A stretch of DNA of 64,000 bases from Heliobacteriaceae bacterium. GTDB lineage: Bacteria; Bacillota; Desulfitobacteriia; Heliobacteriales; Heliobacteriaceae. The notes beneath the pieces were generated by a model that was given only the letters and a program-made list of their open reading frames with translations, was not told the DNA's origin and searched no databases. Below are positions 34,462-44,053 of this stretch, in pieces (the stretch's first letter is position 1; each line of letters starts with the position of its first letter). The DNA lies in NCBI GenBank assembly GCA_028707535.1, contig JAQWAU010000005.1, positions 26,396 through 90,395 of the forward strand. The letters are read 5' to 3'. The position numbers and the translations under genes are program-made.

Positions 34462-35524
34462 ACAGACAGGCGAGATTTTAAGGCGGGCGGGTAAGGGGGA
34501 ACGGTTATCCCACGCCGATGGGGTTGCTTTGCTGGCCGGCGCCGATCTTTTGGCTTTAGGGGCCGCCGCCCGGGAGGCGGCCAGACGGCGGCATCCCGAA
34601 AACAAGGTTACATTTGTTATTGACCGCAATATTAATTACACTAATATTTGCACGGCGGGTTGCCGGTTTTGTGCTTTTTATCGCTTGCCGGGGGCGGCAG
34701 ACGGGTATGTCTTGTCCCGGGAGGCGATTTTTGAGAAGATTGAAGAGGCCGTAGCTGCCGGCGGTACCCAAATTTTGATGCAAGGCGGTTTGCATCCGGA
34801 CCTGGACTTACCCTATTTCGAAGCCCTTTTGCAGGCCATTAAGGTCCGGTTCCCTGTGCATATCCATTCTTTTTCCCCGCCGGAGATTTGGCACCTGGCC
34901 GAAAAACACGGGCTGCCGGTGCGGGAGGTTATCCGCCGTCTGCACCAAGCCGGGCTGGATTCTTTGCCGGGTGGTGGGGCGGAAATTTTAGACGACCGGG
35001 TTCGCCGGGTGATCAGCCCCCGGAAGATCGGGTGGCGTCAGTGGATGATGGTGATGCAGGAAGCCCACCGGCTGGGCCTTAAAACTACCGCCACAATGAT
35101 GTTTGGCTCCGTAGAAACCTTGCCTGAGCGGGTGTGGCATTTGGTCCGGATCCGGGAGGCCCAGGATGAAACCAAAGGTTTTACCGCCTTTATTCCTTGG
35201 AGTTTCCAGCCGGGCAACACCAGCTTAGGGGGGACGGAGACCACCGGCGTGGATTATTTGCGTACCTTGGCCGTATCCCGGCTGATGTTGGACAATATTC
35301 CCAACATCCAGGCTTCCTGGGTTACCCAGGGAGCAAAGCTGGCCCAAGTTTCTCTGTCCTTTGGGGCTAACGATTTCGGGGGAACCATGCTGGAGGAAAA
35401 CGTGGTCCGGGCGGCAGGGGTCTCTTATCGGGCGCCTTTGACCGAGATTTTGGGATGTATTCGCCAAGCTGGGAAACAGCCGGCCCAAAGGGATACTTTG
35501 TACCGGATTCTCCGGGAGTTCTGA
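34454..35524 (+). CDS. mqnC: Dehypoxanthine futalosine cyclase (radical SAM)
   Basis: Cyclises dehypoxanthine futalosine to the naphthoate skeleton. 356 residues from the ATG at 34454 (a longer frame begins inside mqnA). The radical SAM cysteines are Cys66, Cys70 and Cys73 (NICTAGCRFCAFYRLPG); FIPWSFQPGNTSL and GGGAEILDDRVR follow the family pattern. MqnB (or a multifunctional nucleosidase) and MqnD, needed before and after this step, are not encoded here. Confidence 0.93.
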   Translation: MLEQTGEILRRAGKGERLSHADGVALLAGADLLALGAAAREAARRRHPENKVTFVIDRNINYTNICTAGCRFCAFYRLPGAADGYVLSREAIFEKIEEAVAAGGTQILMQGGLHPDLDLPYFEALLQAIKVRFPVHIHSFSPPEIWHLAEKHGLPVREVIRRLHQAGLDSLPGGGAEILDDRVRRVISPRKIGWRQWMMVMQEAHRLGLKTTATMMFGSVETLPERVWHLVRIREAQDETKGFTAFIPWSFQPGNTSLGGTETTGVDYLRTLAVSRLMLDNIPNIQASWVTQGAKLAQVSLSFGANDFGGTMLEENVVRAAGVSYRAPLTEILGCIRQAGKQPAQRDTLYRILREF

Positions 35525-35541
35525 GGAGGCGAAAAGCCCCA

Positions 35542-36321
35542 ATGACCCAAACAAAAGAAAATACGATGCCTTTGCTGGCCCACCTGGACGAACTACGCAG
35601 TGTGTTAATCTGGATCTTAGTTTTTGCGGCGGTCGGTACCGGTATTGCCTATTTGTGGCACCCGGATATAATTGCCTTGCTGACCAAACCGTTGACCACA
35701 CCGGCGGGGGAGCCGATTAAGCCGGTAATCATCCGGCCGGCGGAGGGTTTTTTTGCTTCCTTAAAGGTTTCATTTTTTGCCGGCCTGGTTGTCGCCTCTC
35801 CGGCAATTTTTTGGAAAATATGGAGTTTTATCGTGCCGGCATTATACCCCCATGAGCGGCGCTGGGTCTATATCTTTCTGCCGGTTTCCGTGCTGCTGTT
35901 TGTGGGCGGGGTGGTTTTTGCCTACATGACCGTTTTTCAAGTGGGCGTTAAGTTTTTAATTGCGTTTGGTGACTTTAACCCGATGATCTCGATCAACGAA
36001 TACCTCAGTTTTGCGTTGACGTTTATTTTGCCTTTCGGTATTGTTTTTCAGCTGCCTTTAGTCACTTTGTTTTTAGTCCGGATCGGGGTGGTATCCCGGG
36101 ATTTTCTCGCCCGGTACCGGAAACACGCCTTATTGGTCATGTTTATCGTCGCGGCCGTTTTTACCCCTACCCCGGATATGGTTTCCCAAACCTTAATGGC
36201 CTTACCGATGTATTTGTTATATGAGGTCAGTGTGCAATTGGCCCGGTTTGTTCGTCCCCGTCCGGCGACAGATCCGGAGCCTAAGCCGGAAGAGGCGTTA
36301 AGCCCCCGGGAAGGGCCTTAA
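35542..36321 (+). CDS. tatC: Sec-independent protein translocase TatC
   Basis: Membrane receptor for twin-arginine signal peptides. 259 residues, six predicted helices, with the N-terminal LLAHLDELRSVLIW and the segment FALTFILPFGIVFQLPL typical of TatC. The C-terminus is charged and Pro-rich. Its position directly before formate dehydrogenase, whose large subunit has a Tat signal, makes a dedicated export role likely; tatA is at 42030. Confidence 0.94.
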   Translation: MTQTKENTMPLLAHLDELRSVLIWILVFAAVGTGIAYLWHPDIIALLTKPLTTPAGEPIKPVIIRPAEGFFASLKVSFFAGLVVASPAIFWKIWSFIVPALYPHERRWVYIFLPVSVLLFVGGVVFAYMTVFQVGVKFLIAFGDFNPMISINEYLSFALTFILPFGIVFQLPLVTLFLVRIGVVSRDFLARYRKHALLVMFIVAAVFTPTPDMVSQTLMALPMYLLYEVSVQLARFVRPRPATDPEPKPEEALSPREGP

Positions 36322-36450
36322 TTTTGCGTTTTTGGCTTTATTTGGCCTGGCCGGTTTGTCGCAAAATTATGGTATTTTGGTTTTCAAGGAAGGACTTAAG
36401 CGTGGTAACGGAGAATTATACATGCTAGATCTTTTGATTGGCCGGCTGAC

Positions 36451-36483
36451 GGGCGCAGGGGGTCAATCAACATTAGTGCGCCC
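36451..36483 (+). other. Inverted repeat GGGCGCA-N19-TGCGCCC upstream of fdnG
   Basis: A perfect seven-base repeat in the 222-base gap between tatC and fdnG, about 60 bases before the fdnG start. It could be a leader hairpin or an operator. No gene is supported in this gap; the short frame 36332-36544 lacks a ribosome site and a protein-like sequence. Confidence 0.4.
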
Positions 36484-36543
36484 TGGAGTTGTCTGCGGTG
36501 ATCGTAGAAGGCCGGAAAAGTTTATCGAGAAAGGAGATGGTTA

Positions 36544-39528
36544 GTGGTGGTGATTACCCGACGCAGCTTTCTTAAGTTGTCGGGTACAGCGGCAGCCGCG
36601 GCCGGGGTTGGCACCCTGGGTTTTGATTTAAGTCAAGCTTATGCTAAGACTGCCGAACTAAAAATTAAAGAATCAAAAGCTGTACCCACCATTTGTCCTT
36701 ACTGCGGCGTGGGCTGTGGCATTCTCATCCATGTTGACAAAGAGGGCAAGGTAATCCATGTGGAAGGGGACGCGGAGCACCCGATTAACCGGGGAAGCTT
36801 ATGTTCCAAGGGCGCCTCTTTAGGCCAGCTCCACAATAATGACCGCCGGTTGAAGAAGCCACTTTACCGGGCCCCTGGTTCCGACAAGTGGGAAGAGAAG
36901 GATTGGGACTGGACCTTGACCGAGATTGTCAAGCGGGTCAAGGAAACCCGGGACAAGTCCTTCATCCACAAGGAAGGTGACTTGATTGTCAACCGTACCG
37001 AAGCGATCGCCAGTCTGGGAGGCGCCGCTTTGGACAATGAAGAATGCTATCTGATGTCTAAACTAAACAGGGGGTTAGGCCTGGTCTATTTCGAACATCA
37101 GGCCCGAATCTGACACAGTGCTACGGTCGCAGGTCTGGGACCGTCATTTGGCAGAGGAGCAATGACTAACCATTGGAATGATCTAGCCAATACCGATTGT
37201 GCTTTGATCATTGGATCCAATGCGGCAGAGAACCACCCGATGTCCTTCAAGTGGCTGACTAAAGCCCGGGAGGAGCGGAAAGCAAAGATTATTTGCGTTG
37301 ACCCGCGGTTTACCCGTACAGCAGCGCGCAGCGACATTCACGCTCCTTTACGCTCTGGTACGGATATCGCCTTTATTGGTGGCCTCATTAATTATGCTAT
37401 TCAAAAGAATAAATTCCAACGGGATTATGTCGTCAGATACACTAATGCGGCCTTCATCGTTGATGACGGTTACGATTTCAAAGATGGTTATTTTTCCGGC
37501 TGGGATCCGCAGAAAAAGACTTACGCCAACGCAACCTGGAATTTCAAGAAAGACGACCAAGGGAATTTCCTCAAGGATGAAACCCTCGAAAACCCGCGTT
37601 GTGTCTTCCAACTGCTGAAAAAGCATTATAACCGTTATGATGCAGATACAGTCTGTAAAGTTACGGGAACACCCAAGGAAGTTTATCTTAAGGTTTGTGA
37701 AGCTTATACCGGCACCGGTCAACCAAACAAGTCCGGAACCATTATGTACGCCATGGGCTGTACGCAGCATACGGTTGGTTCCCAGAATGTCCGGTCATAC
37801 GCGATGCTTCAGCTTTTGTTGGGGAATATCGGGGTTCCCGGCGGCGGGGTCCAGGCGATGCGGGGTGAATCCAACGTTCAGGGCTCGACGGATTTTGGCC
37901 TATTGTTCCACATGCTGCCTGGTTATATAAGTTCCCCGCAGGCGACACCGGAATATGCCTTATTGGCTGATTACCTCAAAAAGGAGACCCCGGCAAGCGG
38001 ATACTGGGTAAACAAACCCAAGTTCTTCACTTCTTTGTTGAAAGCTTGGTGGGGAGACAAGGCGACGGCGGAAAATGATTTTGCCTATCACTACCTGCCG
38101 AAGCGGGACCCGAAAAAGAACTACTCCCACATTGCTTTGTTTGAAGCGATGTACAAAGGTGAGATCAAAGGTTGCTTCGTTTGGGGCGGCAACCCGGTCG
38201 TTGGTGGGCCGAATGCCCGGAAAGAAGCGGCGGCTCTGGGTAAGTTGGACTGGTTGGTTTGTATGGACCTTTTTGAGACGGAAACAGCCAACTTTTGGTC
38301 TAAAGAGGCAGGAGCCGACCCGAAGACGATCAACACGGAAGTCTTTATGTTGCCGGTGGCGGCTTCTTACGAGAAAGCGGGTTCTATATCCAACTCCGGC
38401 CGCTGGTGTCAGTGGCGGTATAAGGCGGTCAACCCGCCTGGAGAAGCCCGCGATGACCTGATGCTCTTACACGAATTGGCCCTGCGTTTGAAGCGGGCTT
38501 ATGCTAGTTCCGATAAACCACAGGACGAACCGATTAAGCATTTGTTCTGGGATTTTGGCAATGATCCGCATCATCCGGACATTGAAATAGTGGCCAAGGA
38601 AATTTCCGGCTATGATTGGACCACTAAGACCCAATTGAAGACTTTCGGCGACTTGAAAGACGATGGTTCCACGGTGTCGGGTTGCTGGGTTTATGGTGGG
38701 ATGTACAATGGTCCAGCCAAAGAGAACAACCGGGCCCGCAACCGGAAAACCGAGAAAGAAGGGATCGGCCAACACCTGGATTGGGCATTTGCCTGGCCGG
38801 TTAACCGCCGGATCCTCTACAATCGTTGCTCCGCCGATTATGATGGTAAGCCATGGTCAGAAGACAAAAAGCTACTTTGGTGGGATGGCAGTAAATGGGG
38901 CGGGCTCGATGTGCCCGACTTTGTGCCGACCAAGGCGCCGAGCGATCCCGGCGGGACAGACCCGTATATTATGCAGGCCCACGGGAAAGGCGGTCTCTTT
39001 GCGGTCATGGCCGAAGGACCGTTCCCTGAGCACTATGAGCCGTGGGAATCACCGGTTAACCAGCAGCCCTTCTCCAAGGTGTTGGTCAACCCGGTAGCCA
39101 AGGTCTTTGAAACGGAAAAAGGTGATAACACCAAGTTCCCGTATGTCGGCACAACTTACCGGGTTTGCGAACACTGGCAGACCGGGGTGTTGACCCGCAA
39201 CACGCCGTGGCTGGCGGAATTGATGCCCCATATGTTTGTGGAAATCTCCCCAACGTTGGCCCAGGCCAAAGGGATTAAAAACGGCGACCAGGTTGTTGTT
39301 TCCTCCCTCAGGGGCGAAATTAAGTGCTATGTGATTGTCACCGGGCGTTTCCAGCCGTTAATGATTGACGGCAAGCCGGTAGAGCAAGTCGGCATGCCTT
39401 GGCACTATGGCTTCCTTGGTTTAGCCAAAGGCTCCGTAGCCAACCATTTGACCCCCCACGTAGGGGATGCCAACACGACGATTCCGGAGTACAAGGCATT
39501 CCTGTGCGATATAAGGAGGGCGAATTAG
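36544..39528 (+). CDS. fdnG: Formate dehydrogenase N, catalytic subunit (selenoprotein, in-frame UGA at 37111)
   Basis: 994 residues, molybdenum/tungsten bis-MGD enzyme that oxidises formate. The TGA at 37111-37113 is read as selenocysteine (residue 190): the frame continues without loss on both sides, and the context QARI-U-HSATVAGLGPSFGRG matches E. coli FdnG (QARV-U-HGPTVA). A Tat signal TRRSFLKLSG starts the protein, so it acts outside the membrane. A [4Fe-4S] site CPYCGVGCGI...CSKG follows. Later parts include GSNAAENHP, FVWGGNPVVGGPNARK and a C-terminal MGD domain. The GTG start at 36544 has AAGGAG upstream. A simple ORF caller would split it at 37113/37162. Confidence 0.95.
37111..37144 (+). 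promoter_or_regulatory. Selenocysteine UGA and bacterial SECIS-like hairpin in fdnG
   Basis: Ten bases after the UGA, ACGGTC (37123-37128) pairs with GACCGT (37139-37144). The loop GCAGGTCTGG contains GCAGGTCTG, which as I recall is identical to the apical region of the E. coli fdhF SECIS that SelB recognises. This directs UGA decoding and implies selA, selB, selC and selD elsewhere. Confidence 0.85.
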
Positions 39529-40350
39529 ATGGGAGAAGTGGCGAAACTCATCGATGTCACCAAATGTACGGCCTGCCGGGGATGTCAAGTAGCTTGCAAA
39601 CAGTGGCATGACCTGCCGACGGAAACTACGCCGGATAAGACGAAATTTGCGGGGTCCTACCAGAGTCATCCCGATTTAGGGCCAAACACTTATACGATCA
39701 TCGAGTTCATTGAAAACACCAATGAAAATGGTACGCAGTGGCACTTTAAGAAGACCGGCTGCATGCATTGCACTGATGCTGCTTGTATCCTTGTCTGTGA
39801 GAAAAAAGCTTTATCCAAGCTGGAAAACGGCATTGTTTACCGGGATATGGCTAAATGCGTCGGTTGTGGTTATTGCGCCCAGAACTGTCCGTTTTTGGTA
39901 CCGAAGGTTAACCCGAAAACGGAAAAAGCGACAAAATGCACCCTTTGTGAAAACCGGGTTGAAGCCGGTCTGAAACCGGCTTGTGTCTCAACTTGTATCA
40001 CCGGCGCCTTGGATTTCGGCCCCCGGGAGAAGATGCTGGAGATTGCCAAAAACCGGGTGGCAACTTTGCAGCAGCAGGGGATGACCAAGGCCCAGGTTTA
40101 CGGGGAGAAGGAACTGGGTGGCACCCATGTAATCTATGTTCTCGGTGACGCTCCGGAAGTTTACGGCTTGCCCGCCGACCCGCAGGTTCCGCTCTCAGCG
40201 ACCCTGTGGCAGAAGTATGGCAAACCGCTTGGAGCGGCAGCATTTTGCGCCTCGTTGGGGACGACCTTGTTTGCTTTTTTCCTGAACCGCAAAAAGGATT
40301 TGGCACCGAAACTGCACCACCATGAAGGGGGTAAGTCGCATGGCGTATAG
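39529..40350 (+). CDS. fdnH: Formate dehydrogenase iron-sulfur subunit
   Basis: 273 residues carrying four [4Fe-4S] clusters: CTACRGCQVACKQW, CMHCTDAACILVC, CVGCGYCAQNC and CTLCEN with a later CVSTC. It relays electrons from FdnG to the cytochrome. A single C-terminal transmembrane helix (about 232-251, GAAAFCASLGTTLFAFFLN) anchors it, as in E. coli FdnH. It starts immediately after the fdnG stop. No signal peptide is seen; it would ride out with FdnG through Tat. Confidence 0.95.
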   Translation: MGEVAKLIDVTKCTACRGCQVACKQWHDLPTETTPDKTKFAGSYQSHPDLGPNTYTIIEFIENTNENGTQWHFKKTGCMHCTDAACILVCEKKALSKLENGIVYRDMAKCVGCGYCAQNCPFLVPKVNPKTEKATKCTLCENRVEAGLKPACVSTCITGALDFGPREKMLEIAKNRVATLQQQGMTKAQVYGEKELGGTHVIYVLGDAPEVYGLPADPQVPLSATLWQKYGKPLGAAAFCASLGTTLFAFFLNRKKDLAPKLHHHEGGKSHGV

Positions 40351-41011
40351 TGACAACGACCGTTTTCCGCGTTTTGGTAAGGCGGCCCGGGTTGTCCATT
40401 TAACGCACTTGGTCTCCTTCTTTGTGCTGTTTTTGACCGGGATGAGTCTTTACTTTAACTTTTTGAGCCCGCTCAACTTGATTTTTGGGGGCGCTAACGC
40501 GGCCAAGCTGATCCACCGGATTGCTGCTCTTGTTTTCTTCTTCGGTCCGGTGTTGGCGATCATCTTAAACCCCAAGGGGTTCGCCTTGGTGCTTTACCAG
40601 ATCACGCATTGGCGCAAGGAAGATTTTCATTTCATTGCCCGGTTTTTCCACAAGTTCTTTGGTCAGCCCCATGATGTGGCCCCCCAGGGCTACCTTAACG
40701 GGGGCCAAAAATTAAACACCTATCTGCTCGGCTTCGGTTGTCTCGGGTTAGCCTTCACCGGATTTGTTATCTGGTTTCCGGAGTACCTGCCTAACTGGCT
40801 GGTCTTGTGGTGCTATCCACTGCACTCCCTGCTGGCGCCTTGCTTAACCGCTGTCGTGCTGGGACACGCTTACCTGGGCAGCTTCCACCCTGGCTCCGGT
40901 GCTTCATGGGAAGCCATCTGGGGCGGCAGTCTTTCTCGGGCTTTTGCGGAACATCACCACGCCCAGTGGGCCCAAGAGGTCGATATTAAGCTGGGTAGGG
41001 TAAAACGGTAA
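40340..41011 (+). CDS. fdnI: Formate dehydrogenase cytochrome b subunit
   Basis: Four-helix membrane cytochrome b556 of 223 residues that passes electrons to menaquinone. Likely heme-ligand histidines occur in RVVHLTHLVSFF, LIHRIAALVFF and VLGHAYLGSFHP. The ATG at 40340 has AAGGGGG eight bases upstream and overlaps the fdnH end by 11 bases. Its heme would come from the pathway encoded at 43421-53372. Confidence 0.93.
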   Translation: MAYSDNDRFPRFGKAARVVHLTHLVSFFVLFLTGMSLYFNFLSPLNLIFGGANAAKLIHRIAALVFFFGPVLAIILNPKGFALVLYQITHWRKEDFHFIARFFHKFFGQPHDVAPQGYLNGGQKLNTYLLGFGCLGLAFTGFVIWFPEYLPNWLVLWCYPLHSLLAPCLTAVVLGHAYLGSFHPGSGASWEAIWGGSLSRAFAEHHHAQWAQEVDIKLGRVKR

Positions 41012-41025
41012 TTGAATCTTTAACG

Positions 41026-41054
41026 AAGGGGGTCCCGGTGGACTCCCTTCCATT
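41026..41054 (+). terminator. Terminator after fdnI
   Basis: AAGGGGGTCC (41026-41035) pairs with GGACTCCCTT (41040-41049) with one G-U pair and loop CGGT; a modest T tract (ATTTTC) follows. Confidence 0.65.
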
Positions 41055-41085
41055 TTCATCTTCCCTGGTCGGGAAGGGTCTTTCC

Positions 41086-41114
41086 TTTACAAGGTTTATG
41101 CATTATGCGATAAT
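41086..41114 (+). promoter_or_regulatory. Sigma-A promoter of fdhE
   Basis: TTTACA (41086-41091), 17 bases, GATAAT (41109-41114): one mismatch in each hexamer and ideal spacing, 25 bases before the fdhE start. Confidence 0.75.
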
Positions 41115-41138
41115 AACGAAAAAAGGAGGGTGAAAGCC

Positions 41139-41960
41139 TTGCGCCATCCCTTAGCCGTTAACTTGCCTGCGGATTTGGTGGCTTTTGTCCGGGATCTCCA
41201 AACGATCCGTGACCAGGGCTACACCTTGACCGTGGAACCGGAAAAGCTTGAGCCGGCCAAAGTGCGGGCTGCTTTGCTTGAAGGGCGTCCTTTGCTGGAT
41301 TGGGTAGCTTTTCCGGTGCCGAAAGATGAGTTCCGAAGTCTGTTCCTGGAAGTTGCCGCCACGATCGGTAAGCATCGCCTACAACTAGGGGAGGCCGTAG
41401 AAAAATTGGTCCGGTTTGCGGACCAAAACGACTTAGCGGTTTTGGCCTTAAAGGCGGCGAAACAGGATGGGGCCTATTTCCGCTCCTTGGCTGTTGATAC
41501 CGGGGTAACGCCGGAACTGTTTCTGTTTGTGGCCAACCAGGCGATCCGTCCTTTTTTAACCACTTTTAGCCGGAAATATGTTCCCGGTCTGAAGCTTGAA
41601 CTTTGGCGACGGTCTTATTGTCCGGTTTGCGGGCAGCCTTCGAGCTTAGCCCAGTTGGTGGGAGAAGAAGGGATCCGGGAATTAATTTGCGTTCATTGCC
41701 AAACCCATTGGGAGTTCCATCGGTTAGCTTGTCCCCATTGTGCCAATGAAGAGCCGGAGCTGCTCGGCTGCCTAACGGCAGACAAGTACCCCGGTTTCCA
41801 AATCCATTTTTGCCGGGTTTGCAAGCGATACGTGAAAACAGTAGACACTAGGAAATCCCTGCAACCAGCTCTGGATTTGGATGAGTTTGATACGCTCATT
41901 CTGGATGTTATCGCCCAGCAACAAGGCTACCAGAATGAAGAAACGGCATTGTTGAATTAG
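41139..41960 (+). CDS. fdhE: Formate dehydrogenase accessory protein FdhE
   Basis: Cytoplasmic maturation factor needed for active, exported formate dehydrogenase. 273 residues; iron is bound by CXXC pairs, here CPVC, CVHC, CPHC and CRVC in the C-terminal half. The TTG at 41139 is chosen because GGAGGG lies eight bases upstream; the GTG at 41130 would touch the ribosome site. It has its own promoter but follows fdnGHI directly. Confidence 0.9.
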   Translation: MRHPLAVNLPADLVAFVRDLQTIRDQGYTLTVEPEKLEPAKVRAALLEGRPLLDWVAFPVPKDEFRSLFLEVAATIGKHRLQLGEAVEKLVRFADQNDLAVLALKAAKQDGAYFRSLAVDTGVTPELFLFVANQAIRPFLTTFSRKYVPGLKLELWRRSYCPVCGQPSSLAQLVGEEGIRELICVHCQTHWEFHRLACPHCANEEPELLGCLTADKYPGFQIHFCRVCKRYVKTVDTRKSLQPALDLDEFDTLILDVIAQQQGYQNEETALLN

Positions 41961-42029
41961 CCGGGTTTTCGTCTTGGGGGGACGGCGGAGTTTTGCGGGA
42001 AGCACAGTAGAAAAAATGGAGTTGTTGTT

Positions 42030-42281
42030 ATGTTTGGATTTATCCCTAGTTTGGGTGTACCGGAACTACTGGTGATCCTGGTCATTGCTTTGTTGATTTT
42101 CGGACCGGGTAAACTGCCGGATGTAGGGAAGGCACTGGGCAAAGGAATTAAGGAATTTAAACAAGCCACGAATCCGGATAAAAAAGAGCTAAATAACAGC
42201 TCCCAGCCGGCGGCAGAGGACGTATCCCCCAAGACAGAGGATTCCTCCCCCAAGGATGACAAAGCGGGAAAGGATAGTTAG
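42030..42281 (+). CDS. tatA: Sec-independent protein translocase TatA
   Basis: 83 residues: an N-terminal membrane helix ([17 protein letters not shown]), the hinge [20 protein letters not shown], and a charged disordered tail. It forms the Tat pore with TatC encoded at 35542. No separate tatB is seen, as usual in Firmicutes. Confidence 0.95.
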   Translation: MFGFIPSLGVPELLVILVIALLIFGPGKLPDVGKALGKGIKEFKQATNPDKKELNNSSQPAAEDVSPKTEDSSPKDDKAGKDS

Positions 42282-42291
42282 CAGGTTTGGG

Positions 42292-42316
42292 ACACGTCCT
42301 ACGGGCGTGTTTTTTT
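42292..42316 (+). terminator. Terminator after tatA
   Basis: ACACG (42292-42296) pairs with CGTGT (42306-42310), followed by seven T. Confidence 0.75.
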
Positions 42317-42357
42317 GCATGATCTTTTGGTGATTTTTCGCTTAAGCAGGTGACCTG

Positions 42358-43320
42358 ATGTCATTTAATCTTTTTCCGGAGATCCAGGCGGATCTGAAGC
42401 AGGTGGAAACCGAGCTGGAAAAACATGTATATACTGATCATCCGACATTGACGGCAGCATCCGGTCATCTTTTGCATGCAGGCGGAAAACGGTTGCGGCC
42501 GGCCTTTGTGCTGTTGGCCGGTAAGTTTTATGAGTATTCTTTGGAGCGGTTACTGCCATTGGCGGTTGCCCTTGAGTTGCTTCACATGGCCACCCTGGTA
42601 CATGATGATGTGATTGATGAGTCGGATACCAGGCGGGGAATTCCTACCGTTCGGGCCCAGTGGGGGAACCGGGTTTCCGTCCATGCTGGTGATCACCTTT
42701 TTGCGCGGTCGCTTTTACTGGTTGCCCGGCTGAACAACCCGGTCATTTCCCGGGTGATGGCCAAAACCTGTGTCGAAATGTGTGCGGGTGAAATCCAGCA
42801 AATGGTTTCTGCTTTTGATGCCGACCAGAATTTTCGGGATTACCTTTACCGGATTAAGCGCAAAACCGCGTTATTGATTGCGGCATCTTGTCAGCTTGGC
42901 GCCATTGCCGCCGGCGCCGGCGCCGGTATTGTCCGGGCTTTGAAATGGTATGGATATTATCTGGGTATGGCTTTTCAAATTACGGACGATATTTTGGACA
43001 TGGAAGCAGATATGGTCGAATTGGGTAAACCGGTAGGCTCCGATCTACGGCAGGGGATCATGACTTTACCGATTATTGTGGCCCTGCACCGGACCGCTGA
43101 TCCCAGTTTAAGCGAGTTGGTCGTTAAAAGGGAGAAATCAGAGGAAGAGGTGCGGGAGGCGATCCGCCTGATTCGGGATACCGGGTCCATTGAGGCCAGT
43201 CACCGGGTTGCCCGGTTATATCTGGTCAAAGCAAAGCAAGAGCTGGAAAGGTTGCCGGCGATCCCCACCCGGTACAACCTGGCCTTGATTGCGGAGTTTG
43301 TCGGCCAACGCACTTATTAA
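42358..43320 (+). CDS. hepT: Polyprenyl (heptaprenyl-type) diphosphate synthase, catalytic subunit
   Basis: Builds the isoprenoid tail of menaquinone from FPP/GGPP and IPP. 320 residues with both Asp-rich motifs: LVHDDVIDESDTRRG and FQITDDILDMEAD. HAGGKRLRPAFVLLAG is the IPP-site segment. It resembles Bacillus HepT; the likely partner HepS-like protein is at 28442. The ATG follows AGGTGACC. Confidence 0.92.
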   Translation: MSFNLFPEIQADLKQVETELEKHVYTDHPTLTAASGHLLHAGGKRLRPAFVLLAGKFYEYSLERLLPLAVALELLHMATLVHDDVIDESDTRRGIPTVRAQWGNRVSVHAGDHLFARSLLLVARLNNPVISRVMAKTCVEMCAGEIQQMVSAFDADQNFRDYLYRIKRKTALLIAASCQLGAIAAGAGAGIVRALKWYGYYLGMAFQITDDILDMEADMVELGKPVGSDLRQGIMTLPIIVALHRTADPSLSELVVKREKSEEEVREAIRLIRDTGSIEASHRVARLYLVKAKQELERLPAIPTRYNLALIAEFVGQRTY

Positions 43321-43326
43321 TCTGTG

Positions 43327-43363
43327 GCTCCAACCAAAGTTGCCTCCGGGGTTGGAGCTTTTT
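43327..43363 (+). terminator. Terminator after hepT
   Basis: GCTCCAACC (43328-43335 with the preceding G) pairs with GGTTGGAGC (43350-43358), followed by five T. It separates hepT from the heme genes. Confidence 0.9.
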
Positions 43364-43420
43364 GTATCACCCGGCGGTTCGGGCCGGTGTCAGGCGGGGG
43401 TGGAGAAAGGGGCCGATTTG

Positions 43421-44053
43421 TTGTATACTATAAACTTAAAGATCCGGGGACAACCTTGTCTGGTTGTCGGTGGCGGCGCTGTTGCCGCCCGGAAAATCGG
43501 TTCACTTTTGGCGGAAAAGGCCCGGGTGACGGTAGTTAGCCCGGAGATTGGGCCCGAGATTCAGGTTTGGGTTGATTCCGGGGAGGTGCTTTGGCACCAA
43601 CGGGAGTATTGTAGCGGTGATGTGGCCGGATACCTGCTGGTAATCGCGGCGACCGGCAATCCGGCGGTCAACCGGTTGGTGGCCGGGGACTGTTTTAACC
43701 GGCAGATTTTGGTCAATACCGTAGACGAACCGGCCTTATGTAACTTTTTTTTACCGGCGGTAGTCCGCCGGGGGGATTTGACCATTGCTGTTTCCACTGC
43801 CGGGACCAGCCCGGCGGTGGCCCGCCGTTTGCGGGAAGAACTGGAGCAATCTTTTGGTGATGAATATGGGGAGTATCTGGCCTTAATGGGGCGTCTCCGG
43901 GAGCAAGTGTTACGGGAGGTTGCCGATCCGGCCCACCGGCGGGCGATTTTTGAGTGTCTGGCCGGGGCCGGCCTGGTGGAACTGATCAAAACAGGGGATC
44001 GGCAGCAGTTAAAGGAGCGGATTGCCCAGTGTTTATCTTTGTCGTGGGATTAA
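43421..44053 (+). CDS. Precorrin-2 dehydrogenase / sirohydrochlorin ferrochelatase (Met8/CysG N-terminal type)
   Basis: NAD-dependent oxidation of precorrin-2 to sirohydrochlorin, with possible iron insertion to siroheme. 210 residues: Rossmann motif LVVGGGAVAARKIGSLL, NTVDEPALCNFFLPAVVRRG, and STAGTSPAVARRLREELE. The start at TTG 43421 has GGAGAAAGGGG eight bases upstream; the frame beginning at 43289 inside hepT is rejected. The end overlaps hemA by 25 bases. No separate CbiK/CbiX chelatase is nearby, so this protein probably does both steps. Confidence 0.9.
   Translation: MYTINLKIRGQPCLVVGGGAVAARKIGSLLAEKARVTVVSPEIGPEIQVWVDSGEVLWHQREYCSGDVAGYLLVIAATGNPAVNRLVAGDCFNRQILVNTVDEPALCNFFLPAVVRRGDLTIAVSTAGTSPAVARRLREELEQSFGDEYGEYLALMGRLREQVLREVADPAHRRAIFECLAGAGLVELIKTGDRQQLKERIAQCLSLSWD

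Noticed and set aside
36332..36544. 70-aa frame between tatC and fdnG
   Set aside because: No ribosome site, no recognisable sequence, and it overlaps the inverted repeat and the fdnG ribosome site.
36544..37161. Reading fdnG as a truncated gene or pseudogene plus a separate gene from 37162
   Set aside because: The same frame continues across the TGA, the codon is at the known selenocysteine position, and a SECIS-like hairpin follows.
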